Source of the DNA: Pseudothermotoga sp.
Lineage (GTDB): Bacteria; Thermotogota; Thermotogae; Thermotogales; DSM-5069
Direction of reading: 5' to 3'
Length of the DNA stretch: 64,000 nucleotides
Assembly: GCA_003510135.1 (NCBI GenBank)
Contig: DOKY01000037.1
Coordinates: 65,336 to 129,335, forward strand
Position 1 is the stretch's first letter. Every line of letters begins with the position of its first letter. Shown here one piece after another: positions 35,019 to 43,642 of this stretch. The position numbers were made by a program, and so were the translations under genes. A model generated the notes under the pieces. It worked only from the letters and a program-made list of their open reading frames with translations, had not been told where the DNA came from and ran no database searches.

Positions 35019-35862
35019 GCAGATACAGAAGTTCATCAAGGATTTTCTTAAGAACAACGGGTTCAAGGGCGTTGTTGTGGGCGTCAGCGGTGGTGTGGAT
35101 TCTGCAGTCGTCGCTACACTCTGCACGAAAGCACTCGGTAAAGAACGACTGTTAGCGTTGATCTTTCCCGAACGCGATTCTTCAAAAGAGAGCACACGGC
35201 TTGCTTTGAAACTGTGTCGGCACCTCGGTGTTGAACACAGAGTTGTTTCTATCACCCCGGTGTTGAGAAAGATGGGAGTCTACAGATTATTTCCACCCGC
35301 ATCTTTGTTCCCAAGAAAAGTCCAGGAGAACTACGTGAAGGGTAAGTGGATGAGCCTTTCGAAAGATCCTTACCTCGACGATCTTCTTGACAAAGGCAAC
35401 GAAACTTTCAAAAAAGGGCTCGCCTATTACAGGATCAAACACAGAGTGAGGATGTGTCTTCTTTACTTTGAAGCCGAGAAGAGAAGCTATGCGGTGGCGG
35501 GATGCGTGAACAAAACCGAGCTGATGACAGGCCTGTACGTTAAATGGGGTGACAGTGCGGCAGATTTTGAGCCAATAGCACACCTTTACAAGACACAGGT
35601 ACTGCAACTCGCAAGGTGGCTCGAGGTACCTTCAGAGATCGTAGAGAGAGTTCCCACGCCTGATCTCATACCTGGCATCACGGACGAATTCGTTCTTGGT
35701 TTGAGCTATGAGGACCTGGACAGGATACTCATGAAAATCGAAAAACAGCAAGACCTCTCAGGCGAGGATCCAAAGCTCGTACAGCGCGTGAGACAGGCGT
35801 GTGAGGCAGCACTGCACAGGAGGATAAGGAACGTTCGAATCGACTCACCAGACGGCGTATAG
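34990..35862 (+). CDS. nadE: NH3-dependent NAD synthetase
   Basis: A 290-residue enzyme that amidates nicotinic acid adenine dinucleotide to NAD. The PP-loop SGGVDSAVVATL (about residue 34) and the downstream GCVNKTELMTGLYVKWGD segment are typical. There is no glutaminase domain, so ammonia is the nitrogen source. ATG 34990 follows TGGAGG inside the end of rnhA. Its last 18 nt overlap the convergent chromate-transporter gene. Confidence 0.95.
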   Translation: MSFETIEVAEQIQKFIKDFLKNNGFKGVVVGVSGGVDSAVVATLCTKALGKERLLALIFPERDSSKESTRLALKLCRHLGVEHRVVSITPVLRKMGVYRLFPPASLFPRKVQENYVKGKWMSLSKDPYLDDLLDKGNETFKKGLAYYRIKHRVRMCLLYFEAEKRSYAVAGCVNKTELMTGLYVKWGDSAADFEPIAHLYKTQVLQLARWLEVPSEIVERVPTPDLIPGITDEFVLGLSYEDLDRILMKIEKQQDLSGEDPKLVQRVRQACEAALHRRIRNVRIDSPDGV

Positions 35863-36363
35863 GAGAACTCCAGTGAAACCTGCTGCGAACATCAGCACGA
35901 GTGGATGTATCCTGAACCTGTTCAGACCGAAGAGAACGAGCATCGCGATAAGGAAGAACAACGGATCGCCAAACCTTGGACTTGCGAGCGAGATCAACGT
36001 GACGAGCACCATGATAGTCGTGAACCCCATGAGGGCTTGAGACAGCTTGTTCGGGTTCACTTTGATTCTCTTGCCGAAAGAAAAGATCGCAACCACCATA
36101 ATCACCGGGGCCAGCAGAAAGAAAAAGGTGTTCAAGAAAGCGCCCAGGAAACCAAAGTATTTGTAGCCAATGTAGGTGGCCAGATTGAGAGCAATCGGCC
36201 CGGGCGTCATCTGGGCTATGGAAACCATTTCAGTGAACTCTGTCTGAGAGAGAAAACCTGCTGAAATAAGTTCCTGGCGCAGGATCCCAACAACAGCCCA
36301 TCCACCGCCGAAGGAAAGAAAGCCAAGCTTCAGGAAGATCAGGACGAGTTTGATCAGGTTCAT
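35845..36363 (-). CDS. Chromate transporter family protein, half 1
   Basis: A 172-residue CHR-family protein with about five helices and the family motif FLSFGGGWAVVG near the N-terminus and MTPGPIALNLATYIG further on. Short CHR proteins are encoded as tandem pairs that assemble into one transporter; substrates include chromate and possibly sulfate. It ends convergent with nadE. Confidence 0.88.
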   Translation of the reverse strand: MNLIKLVLIFLKLGFLSFGGGWAVVGILRQELISAGFLSQTEFTEMVSIAQMTPGPIALNLATYIGYKYFGFLGAFLNTFFFLLAPVIMVVAIFSFGKRIKVNPNKLSQALMGFTTIMVLVTLISLASPRFGDPLFFLIAMLVLFGLNRFRIHPLVLMFAAGFTGVLLYAVW

Positions 36364-36367
36364 CGTC

Positions 36368-36904
36368 TCACTCTCCCCACGCGTAGAGCAGCCAGATGCT
36401 CGCTGCGAAAACCGCGTACAACGTGTTCCGATTGATCAAAAGAAGCACCACTCCAACCCCGATCACCATCAATCTCAGCATCGTCCAACGCTGTTTTTTG
36501 ATCAAACCCAAAAGCACGTTGAAGACCAGAGCCACGACCGCAGCGTAAACACCAAGCAAAAACGCCCTCACGTACACGTTGTTCAGGAAAGGTTTGAGCA
36601 AACTGGCAACGGCAACGATCGCAACGAACGGCGGTAAAGTGATTGCAACACCCGACAGTACGGCGCCAGGCACGCCCGCCACCCTTTTGCCGACGATTAT
36701 GGCCGTGTTGAACGCGATCGGACCGGGGATGCTCTGCGCCACAGACAACAGACTGAGGAACTCTTCTTTCTTCATCCATCCGAGTCTCTCAGCCTCCCAC
36801 TGCATGATGGGCACCATCGCATAGCCACCGCCGAGTGTGAGCGAAGAGACCTTCAGAAAAACACCGAAAACTTTCCAAGCACGTTTCCACACGCTTTTGT
36901 TCAC
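36368..36904 (-). CDS. Chromate transporter family protein, half 2
   Basis: A 178-residue homologue of the next gene, with SLTLGGGYAMVPIMQ and SIPGPIAFNTAIIVG. It lies 4 nt before half 1, so both halves are made together. The start is GTG 36904, overlapping the clamp-like gene as GTGA. Confidence 0.88.
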   Translation of the reverse strand: MNKSVWKRAWKVFGVFLKVSSLTLGGGYAMVPIMQWEAERLGWMKKEEFLSLLSVAQSIPGPIAFNTAIIVGKRVAGVPGAVLSGVAITLPPFVAIVAVASLLKPFLNNVYVRAFLLGVYAAVVALVFNVLLGLIKKQRWTMLRLMVIGVGVVLLLINRNTLYAVFAASIWLLYAWGE

Positions 36905-37926
36905 AGTCTCCTCACCACTACGGTCCTGCCTGCGCTATCTTCAATCTTGACGAAACCATCACCAACACTGATCAAGAGCCTGCCAGCCATACGTGCGAGT
37001 GCGGACCTCAACCTGTGCGGGGAAACTTCGAATTCGAACCTCAACGGACAATCGAAGGGAAGGATTGCCCTGTACGACACCGTGCCATAAGCACCGAAGA
37101 ACCTCATGCTGTCCCTGACACACTCGATTCTGATCGTGCTCTCCCTTGGCATGAGCCATGCGGCCTTGGACACAAACCTTTGAAAGTTTCTCGGAACGAC
37201 GTAGGTTTCCTTTCTTTGGAGAAAATCTCCGATTCGGGGATCGAACGCAGCATGCTCCCCGCACAACTGCAAGGTGAAATCGCTTGAGCGTATCAATAGT
37301 GCTTCACCCAAGCCGACGTTCAGCTGCACATTCTTAGCGTAAACTTCGAGCGCTTTGACAACGTGTCGCGCGCTCATGTAGGGGAAAGAAAAAACGAACG
37401 GCTTCATCAATTCACCCTGCAGCCTGGTCAGACAGATGATGGAACGCGCTGAGGCGAACATCAGCAAGTCTTTTTCAAAGGAACCAAACAGAGCGAGGTC
37501 GCCTTCCTCGAGCGGTGATGTGACAAAGTTCAAGGCTTTATTGAAGTTGAGCACATCGGATTTCGCCACGAGCTCGTGTTCGATTGGAACCTGTTTCTCC
37601 CTCTTTCCTGTCAATTTCATTCGAAGAGTCTCGTTTCCTGAACTCAGAGCGATCTCATCTTCCATCAAGGTTAAGTTCAAAAATTCTCCACTCTCCCCCA
37701 CCAAGAAGCCCTTCAACAACCTCAAAGGGATCGCGATTTCTCCTTCGAACGGCTCACATTCTCCGATCTTCATCCAGCCGTGCAGGCAACCATCTGTTGC
37801 ACGTACAACAAGACCCCTATCATAGGAAAAATAAATGTTCCCGAAGCTGAATTCGGACGAACCAATCAGCTTGTTGCAGAACTTGAGCCACAACGAGAGG
37901 TTCGAAAGATCTATGGTTGCCCTCAT
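36901..37926 (-). CDS. Divergent sliding-clamp-like (DnaN-fold) protein
   Basis: A 341-residue protein without a clear annotation. The order of segments follows DnaN: RATDGCLHGWMKIG (compare the ATDLETG loop of beta clamps), EGEIAIPLRLLKGFL (compare the strand-helix IPxxxLxxxL segment), then IALSSGNETLRMKL (compare VISSGSTVFRI), with a similar pattern in the second and third parts and a C-terminal strand TVVVRRL. Length is close to DnaN (about 366). I infer a clamp fold, probably a paralogue rather than the replicative clamp. Coupled to ddl by ATGA and to the chromate-transporter gene by GTGA. Confidence 0.5.
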   Translation of the reverse strand: MRATIDLSNLSLWLKFCNKLIGSSEFSFGNIYFSYDRGLVVRATDGCLHGWMKIGECEPFEGEIAIPLRLLKGFLVGESGEFLNLTLMEDEIALSSGNETLRMKLTGKREKQVPIEHELVAKSDVLNFNKALNFVTSPLEEGDLALFGSFEKDLLMFASARSIICLTRLQGELMKPFVFSFPYMSARHVVKALEVYAKNVQLNVGLGEALLIRSSDFTLQLCGEHAAFDPRIGDFLQRKETYVVPRNFQRFVSKAAWLMPRESTIRIECVRDSMRFFGAYGTVSYRAILPFDCPLRFEFEVSPHRLRSALARMAGRLLISVGDGFVKIEDSAGRTVVVRRL

Positions 37927-38816
37927 CTTCTCACCGTCTTCACTATCGCATCTATCAAATCTTCAAAGCTCATTCCGGCAGCACGCGCCGAGGCTGGCAT
38001 GTCGCTCAAATCCGTCATACCGGGTATGGTGTTGATCTCCAGAAAATAAAAAATCCCATCCATCAGAATCCCGTCGATCCTTGCAAAGCCTTTGCATTCG
38101 CACGCCTTGAAGGCCCTCAGGCAGGACTCGCAGACCGTGCGGTATTCTTCCTCAGTGAGTGGAGCGGGAAGAACGAACTCCGTCATGTTTGGCGTGTATT
38201 TGGCGATGTAGTCATAGAACCTGCGCTTCGGCCTGAGCTCGAGTATGGGTAGGATTCTCAGCTCACTGTCCATCTCGATCAACGAGACTGTGAGTTCCCT
38301 GCCCTGAACGTAACGTTGCAAGATCAGCTCCCCGTAAAGGTCCAATTCCAGCCGCGAATAATGTTCGAGCTCTTCAGCATTGTCGCAGATGTGCACGCCT
38401 ATGCTGGAACCTTCTCTACGTGGTTTCACAACGCAGGGAAATCCGAACGGGGATTCCCTCGTAGGCCTGTTGATGACGGTGTACTCGGGAACCGGAACGA
38501 ACTTCTCGACGATCCTGTAGGTCATCAACTTATCGAAACACAGGGCGCTCGCGAGCACACCAGAACCCGTGTACGGCACGCCGATCCAGTCCAGCAAAGC
38601 CTGAACGGTCCCATCCTCGCCGAACTTTCCATGAAGTGCGACGAAAACCAGATCGAATCGTTTGAGTGAAGGCAAAACGAGAAAAAAGTCTTCCTTCACA
38701 TCTATTGGAACAACCTCATGACCGAGCTTCTTCAGGGCTTTGACAACGTTTTCACCGCTTCTCAACGAGATTTCCCGTTCTCGAGACATGCCACCCATCA
38801 AGACTGCTATTCTCAA
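37923..38816 (-). CDS. ddl: D-alanine--D-alanine ligase
   Basis: Joins two D-Ala for peptidoglycan in an ATP-grasp reaction. The N-terminal VLMGGMSREREISLRSG, the central FPCVVKPRREGSSIGVHI and the C-terminal FLEINTIPGMTDLS (metal ligands E and N) are present. 297 residues is normal. The start is TTG 38816, overlapping the topA stop as TTGA. Confidence 0.96.
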   Translation of the reverse strand: MRIAVLMGGMSREREISLRSGENVVKALKKLGHEVVPIDVKEDFFLVLPSLKRFDLVFVALHGKFGEDGTVQALLDWIGVPYTGSGVLASALCFDKLMTYRIVEKFVPVPEYTVINRPTRESPFGFPCVVKPRREGSSIGVHICDNAEELEHYSRLELDLYGELILQRYVQGRELTVSLIEMDSELRILPILELRPKRRFYDYIAKYTPNMTEFVLPAPLTEEEYRTVCESCLRAFKACECKGFARIDGILMDGIFYFLEINTIPGMTDLSDMPASARAAGMSFEDLIDAIVKTVRR

Positions 38817-40981
38817 TCGCTCGTCTCCTCCTTCGGCTTTTCAAAGGTCTTTTTGCACTTTTCACAGTACAGCTTTTCCGAAGAGCGGAACCTTCGATAA
38901 TATAATCTTTCACCACACTCCGGGCATGACTCGTTGGACGGTTCAAGCCAGCTTATGTAATCACACTCATCGTTCGTGCACTTGAAGAAGTATTTCCTGT
39001 TCCTGCTGAGCTTTTTCTCCACGGCGGAACCACACTTTGGGCAAGTACCTCTTGCAAAGTCTCTGTAATTCCTTCCACACTTCTGGCAGTGGTAGTACAC
39101 GCCGTATTTGCCGCTGTATCGTTTAAGTGGTTCTCCACAGTTTGGACAAACGTAGGCCTTCGCCTCTTCCTGTTCTGTGAAATACATCACACCTTCGTCC
39201 ATCACAGCAGGACTGCTCAAATCGACGGACGATGTTTTCCCGCACGACGCACATGACAGATACAGTCCGAAACGCCCAACCTTCAGGGTGAACTTTTCGC
39301 CGCACTCACAGTCAACGTTCGTTCTGATGTCTATGGACAACCATTCTTTTTCGGCCTTCGCCAACTGAGCTGAGAACTCCCTGTAGAATTCGCTGAGGAC
39401 CTGCTTGTGGTCCTTCTCGCCCCTCTCTATCGCATCGAGTGCCTCTTCCATTCTTGCGGTAAAATCGAGATCCACTATCTTCGGGAATTTTTGTTCCATG
39501 TAGTGGTTGACGACGAAGCCGAGGATCGTGGGCACAAGTTCTTTCGATCTCTTCACGACGTACCTTCGTTCGAGCAAGGTCGAGATGATCGTGGCGTAGG
39601 TGCTCGGCCTGCCGATGCCCCTGGCTTCGAGCGCCCTGACCATCGATGATTCTGTGTATCTCGCAGGCGGTTTGGTCTCGTCCTGCTGTACGTCCCACTT
39701 GGTTATGTTGAAGATCTCACCGTTCAAAGGTTGGATCTGTTCCAACTCCTTTTTCAGGATTACCTCGAACCCATCGAAAATCCTTCTCTCCAGCTTTGCC
39801 TCAAAACCGTACCTGCCCGATTCAAAACTGTAGATCGTTTCTTCGTACAATGCCGCGGCCATCTGCGAGGCGACGAACCTTTCCCAGATCAGTTTGTAAA
39901 GCCTGTAGAGGTCTCTGTCCAGAAGCTTTTGAGCCTTCTCTGGCGTCATCTCGACGTCGACCGGTCTTATGGCTTCGTGTGCGTCCTGAACGTTGGGTTT
40001 CTTCTGTTCTGATCTGAACTCACCGACGTAGCGCTCACCGAAACGGCTCTTGATGAACTTTTCAGCCTGATCTTTTGCGTAATCGCTGACGCGCGTCGAA
40101 TCCGTCCTCATGTACGTTATGAAGGCTCTGTGACCTTCAGATGTGTCGACACCTTCGTAAAGCATCTGGGCGAGCTGCATCGTCCGGGACACAGAAAAAC
40201 CGAACTTGTTCGCGGCCTCCTGTTGAAGTGTGCTGGTTATGAAAGGCAACGGTGGCTTTCTCTCCACCAGCCTGCTCTTCTTTTGAACGAGCTTCAACTT
40301 CCCGACTTCTTGCTGAATCTGTCTTGCAAGCGCTTCGTCCACCTGCTGCATGTCGATCCTCTTACCGTCGATGTGGGTCAGATAAAACCTCACCGAGTCG
40401 ATGTAACCCTGAATTTTCCAGAACTTTTTTGGAACGAATCTGTGGCGCTGCACCTCGCGCTCGCAAACGAGTTTCAAGGCTGCAGATTGCACTCTGCCCG
40501 CACTTGAACTGGTTCTCAAAAGTTTCCACAAAAGCGGGCTGATCTTGTAACCGACGATGCGATCGAGAATGCGACGCGCGTGTTGCGCATACACCTTTTT
40601 CATGTCTATGAACCTTGGAGATTGAACGGCCGATCTTATCGTTTGTGGTGTTATCTCGCTGAACACGATCCTGTTCTTCCTGTCCAAAACGTTGAGGATT
40701 TCCGCCAGATGCCAGGCAATCGCCTCGCCCTCACGGTCCATGTCCGAAGCGAGGTACACTTCCTTACCTTTGACCTTTTCTTTGATCTCCTCAACGATCT
40801 TTTCTTTGCCTTCTATTATCTCAAATTTTGGCTCAAAATCGCTTAGGTCGACTCCGAAGTCTCTCTCCGGCAGATCGCGCACGTGTCCCTTCGAGGATAC
40901 GACCTCGTACTCGCCCTTGAGAATCTCCTTGATGGTCTTGGCTTTAGCGGGTGATTCGACAATTATGATCTTCTTCGCCAT
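38813..40981 (-). CDS. topA: DNA topoisomerase I (type IA)
   Basis: A 722-residue enzyme that relaxes negative supercoils. The Toprim domain (IVESPAKAKTI to DMDREGEAIAWH) is followed by the core with catalytic Tyr in FITYMRTDSTRVS. The C-terminus has four zinc ribbons with paired cysteines (CECG, CPNCG, CPKCG, CPECG and their partners). ATG 40981 follows GCAGGTGAAACG; the upstream ATG 41008 has no SD. Reverse gyrase is not in the window. Confidence 0.97.
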   Translation of the reverse strand: MAKKIIIVESPAKAKTIKEILKGEYEVVSSKGHVRDLPERDFGVDLSDFEPKFEIIEGKEKIVEEIKEKVKGKEVYLASDMDREGEAIAWHLAEILNVLDRKNRIVFSEITPQTIRSAVQSPRFIDMKKVYAQHARRILDRIVGYKISPLLWKLLRTSSSAGRVQSAALKLVCEREVQRHRFVPKKFWKIQGYIDSVRFYLTHIDGKRIDMQQVDEALARQIQQEVGKLKLVQKKSRLVERKPPLPFITSTLQQEAANKFGFSVSRTMQLAQMLYEGVDTSEGHRAFITYMRTDSTRVSDYAKDQAEKFIKSRFGERYVGEFRSEQKKPNVQDAHEAIRPVDVEMTPEKAQKLLDRDLYRLYKLIWERFVASQMAAALYEETIYSFESGRYGFEAKLERRIFDGFEVILKKELEQIQPLNGEIFNITKWDVQQDETKPPARYTESSMVRALEARGIGRPSTYATIISTLLERRYVVKRSKELVPTILGFVVNHYMEQKFPKIVDLDFTARMEEALDAIERGEKDHKQVLSEFYREFSAQLAKAEKEWLSIDIRTNVDCECGEKFTLKVGRFGLYLSCASCGKTSSVDLSSPAVMDEGVMYFTEQEEAKAYVCPNCGEPLKRYSGKYGVYYHCQKCGRNYRDFARGTCPKCGSAVEKKLSRNRKYFFKCTNDECDYISWLEPSNESCPECGERLYYRRFRSSEKLYCEKCKKTFEKPKEETSD

Positions 40982-40985
40982 CGTT

Positions 40986-42395
40986 TCACCTGCTGATCTG
41001 TCTGACAAGCATGTTCAACTTCTGATAAACGGTTTCGTCCCTGGCTTCAAAGTATACCCTGATCACGGGTTCTGTTCCAGAAACTCTCACCAACAGCCAG
41101 CTACCCGGTTTGTCGAAGAAGAATCTCAAACCGTCCGGTGTGTCGCTCGAGACCACTCTCAAATCTTTCAAGTATTGCTCCAGGTTCTGAAACTTCTGGA
41201 ACAACTCTTTCTTTTCCTCGTCGCTAGACAGTTCAAAATCCACGCGTGAGTTGAAGAAGTTACCGTAAAGTTTTCTGAACTCCTTCCTGATCTGCGACAG
41301 GGGTTTAGCCTCGTAAGAGATCATCTCCAGAATCAGCAGACAGGCCAGTATTCCGTCCTTTTCCGGGACATGGTTCGCTATGGACAGTCCGCCGCTTTCC
41401 TCGCCAGCGATGACGGCTTTATCGTTCAGAAGAACCGAGGCCAGGAATTTGAACCCAACGGGTGTTTCCACAACCTTCTCCCCGAACGCCTTGGCGACCT
41501 CGTCCACAGCGTGGGAAGTCGCAACGGTCCTGGCGACTGGCCCCTTCATGTTCTTGTTCTTGTAGAGATGGTGCGCCAGCAGAGCTATGACCTCGTTGGC
41601 TTTGACGTATCTACCCTCATCGTCCACTATGCCGAACCTGTCAGCATCGCCATCTACGGCGAGCACCACGTCCCAGCCTTTCGATTTCACCCTGTTTGCA
41701 AGCAGCGCGAGTCTCTCTTCATCTGGTTCAGGTCTGTCCCCACCAAAATACGGGTCCCTGTGGTTATGGAAAACCTCGAGATCCGCGACCAGCTTGGAAC
41801 ACAGTTCGTCCAAGTATCCCATGGCCGTGCCATACATGAGGTCGACGATGACTTTCAGCTTCGCCCTCTTTATTGACTCGAAGTCGATGATTTTCGCCAG
41901 AGCGTTCAAATAGTCAGGTTTGGGGTCGAAGATCTCAAGCAGATCCTTCCTGTTCGCTTCAACGAGGGGCATGGTAGGAATCCTGTCCTCTTCAATTGAT
42001 GCTATGATCGATTCTATCTGCTGAGTAACTTCAGGAGGTGCAGGACTACCATCCGCCGGATTGAATTTTATACCGCAGTACTCTGGCGGATTGTGCGATG
42101 CGGTGATGTTTATTCCACCATCGAGCCTGTGGTGACGTATCGTGAAGGAAACAACAGGTGTTGGTGTGGGATTTTCAGGCATGAACACCTTTATACCGTT
42201 TGCTGTCAGCACTTCTGCAACCAGGCGTGCGTAACGCTCGGTCAGGAAACGAGTATCGCGCGCGACGATCAATCTCTTACCGTTGGTCTTTTTCACGTAA
42301 TCCGCTATGGCCTGCGAGACGATACGCACGTTCTTGAAAGTGAATTCGTCGCTGATGATGGCCCTCCAACCGCTCGTTCCGAACCTAATCTTCAT
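40986..42395 (-). CDS. Phosphoglucomutase/phosphomannomutase family
   Basis: A 469-residue alpha-D-phosphohexomutase that moves a phosphate between C1 and C6 of a hexose. The N-terminal FGTSGWRAI, the phosphoserine loop ITASHNPPEY, the metal loop DGDADRFG and the sugar loop GEESGGLS are all present. Whether glucose, mannose or glucosamine phosphate is preferred cannot be told. ATG 42395 follows GAAGGTGG and overlaps yhaM by 11 nt. Confidence 0.93.
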   Translation of the reverse strand: MKIRFGTSGWRAIISDEFTFKNVRIVSQAIADYVKKTNGKRLIVARDTRFLTERYARLVAEVLTANGIKVFMPENPTPTPVVSFTIRHHRLDGGINITASHNPPEYCGIKFNPADGSPAPPEVTQQIESIIASIEEDRIPTMPLVEANRKDLLEIFDPKPDYLNALAKIIDFESIKRAKLKVIVDLMYGTAMGYLDELCSKLVADLEVFHNHRDPYFGGDRPEPDEERLALLANRVKSKGWDVVLAVDGDADRFGIVDDEGRYVKANEVIALLAHHLYKNKNMKGPVARTVATSHAVDEVAKAFGEKVVETPVGFKFLASVLLNDKAVIAGEESGGLSIANHVPEKDGILACLLILEMISYEAKPLSQIRKEFRKLYGNFFNSRVDFELSSDEEKKELFQKFQNLEQYLKDLRVVSSDTPDGLRFFFDKPGSWLLVRVSGTEPVIRVYFEARDETVYQKLNMLVRQISR

Positions 42396-43428
42396 CCTTC
42401 CACCTTCCCAACCAAACGCGCCTTCCGAGATGCCTGTCAAACTCACTCCAGATTTTACCGCCGTTCTTCTGTTTCTCGTTTATGCTCCTGAACCTGGACA
42501 GCTTGGAATCCATGTTCTCCAGAGCGTGAACAACGTAAGCTTCAGCCGTCTTGGGCAACACTGGTGAACCAAACTCGTACTCGCCGTGGTGAGAAAGAAT
42601 TATGTGTTCCAGTTGCAAAAGTTTCGTCTTGGCTATGCTGACCTTGTTCGCCACCTGATGAAGTATCTCCAGGCCCAACGCGATGTGTCCCTTCAGTTCT
42701 CCTTCGGTCGTCACTTCCAGACCTTTCTTGGTTATTCTGTATTCCCTCACCTTACCTATGTCGTGTAGCATGGCACCTGCGACGAGCATATCCTTGTCCA
42801 GGAAATCGTAAACGTTGCTCACCCGCTTGCACAAGGTGACAACATCGACCGTGTGTTCGAGCAGACCTCCGATGTACGCGTGGTGAACGCTCACGCCAGC
42901 GGGGGCTTGCACGAAGCAAGATACGAACTCTCTATCCCCCACGAACAAAGCCTCGAGCAACGTTCTGATCTCTTTATCCTGAATTTCGCTTATGAATCTC
43001 ACGAGCTTTTCGTACAGCGAGTCGATGCCCCTCTTGGTTACCTCAACGAACCTTTCGTAATCGTACTGTTCCTCGGTGAGCAACACCAAAGCGTCCTTCT
43101 CCCTGTCCACGTTCAACTGAAGATGACCTTCGAAGAACACCACACGTCCTCTTGCAAGGACGACGTCTCCCTCGGCGAGCTTCGCATCGTTCTCTTCTGC
43201 ATTGTGCCAATCAACAGCGCGTATGGTACCAGTCCTGTCCATCAGAGTCATGAGGAGGAACTTCTTACCATCTTTAGCTTCTTGTAACTTTTTGCTGGAG
43301 ATCCTACCAACCAGCTCGACCGTCTCCTTCATCTTGTCGGAGAGCTCCTGGATGTAAGGACCGGTAGATTTCGTGCGCTCTTTGAGCTTTTCCACGACCT
43401 CTTTCGGCAAAAGGTTTTCCAGCTTCAC
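42385..43428 (-). CDS. yhaM: 3'-5' exoribonuclease YhaM-type HD protein
   Basis: About 347 residues: an OB-fold domain (roughly 30-125, RISSKKLQEAKDGKKFLLMTL) and an HD phosphohydrolase domain with HHAYIGGLLEHT, AMLHDIGK and LSHHGE metal-binding motifs. YhaM in Bacillus trims 3' ends of RNA and single-stranded DNA. I prefer GTG 43428 (GGGAGAGTGAGA upstream) to TTG 43476, which has no SD. Confidence 0.88.
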   Translation of the reverse strand: MKLENLLPKEVVEKLKERTKSTGPYIQELSDKMKETVELVGRISSKKLQEAKDGKKFLLMTLMDRTGTIRAVDWHNAEENDAKLAEGDVVLARGRVVFFEGHLQLNVDREKDALVLLTEEQYDYERFVEVTKRGIDSLYEKLVRFISEIQDKEIRTLLEALFVGDREFVSCFVQAPAGVSVHHAYIGGLLEHTVDVVTLCKRVSNVYDFLDKDMLVAGAMLHDIGKVREYRITKKGLEVTTEGELKGHIALGLEILHQVANKVSIAKTKLLQLEHIILSHHGEYEFGSPVLPKTAEAYVVHALENMDSKLSRFRSINEKQKNGGKIWSEFDRHLGRRVWLGRWKDED

Positions 43429-43499
43429 TCTCTCACTCTCCCAGAGTGATTTTACCAGCTGAACGTTTCGGAGCAATCAATCGCGCCATCACATCCTGA

Positions 43500-43505
43500 A
43501 TTATA
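43500..43505 (-). promoter_or_regulatory. -10 element of yhaM operon
   Basis: A perfect TATAAT on the minus strand, about 70 nt before the preferred yhaM start. No good -35 is seen at 16-18 nt, so the assignment is moderate. Confidence 0.4.
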
Positions 43506-43560
43506 GATTGACTTTGGTTTGTCTTTGGTGGAGCCAAGAGATGTCATATTTGTGAACGAT

Positions 43561-43606
43561 ATACAATATGTAGTACTATGGTTGACTTTACCACTACATA
43601 TAGTGT
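43561..43606 (+). promoter_or_regulatory. Pair of NrdR boxes
   Basis: Two 16-bp near-palindromes, ATACAATATGTAGTAC (43561-43576) and CCACTACATATAGTGT (43591-43606), resemble the NrdR box consensus and lie 30 bp apart centre to centre, about three helical turns. The second lies between the -35 and -10 of the nrdD promoter, so NrdR binding should block RNA polymerase. nrdR itself is at 18550-19017. Confidence 0.88.
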
Positions 43607-43611
43607 AAAAT
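43582..43611 (+). promoter_or_regulatory. Promoter of nrdDG
   Basis: TTGACT (43582-43587), an 18-nt spacer and TAAAAT (43606-43611). The second NrdR box fills the spacer. Confidence 0.8.
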
Positions 43612-43642
43612 CTACCGGAAAGGCTTCGTGGGAGGTGGCATC

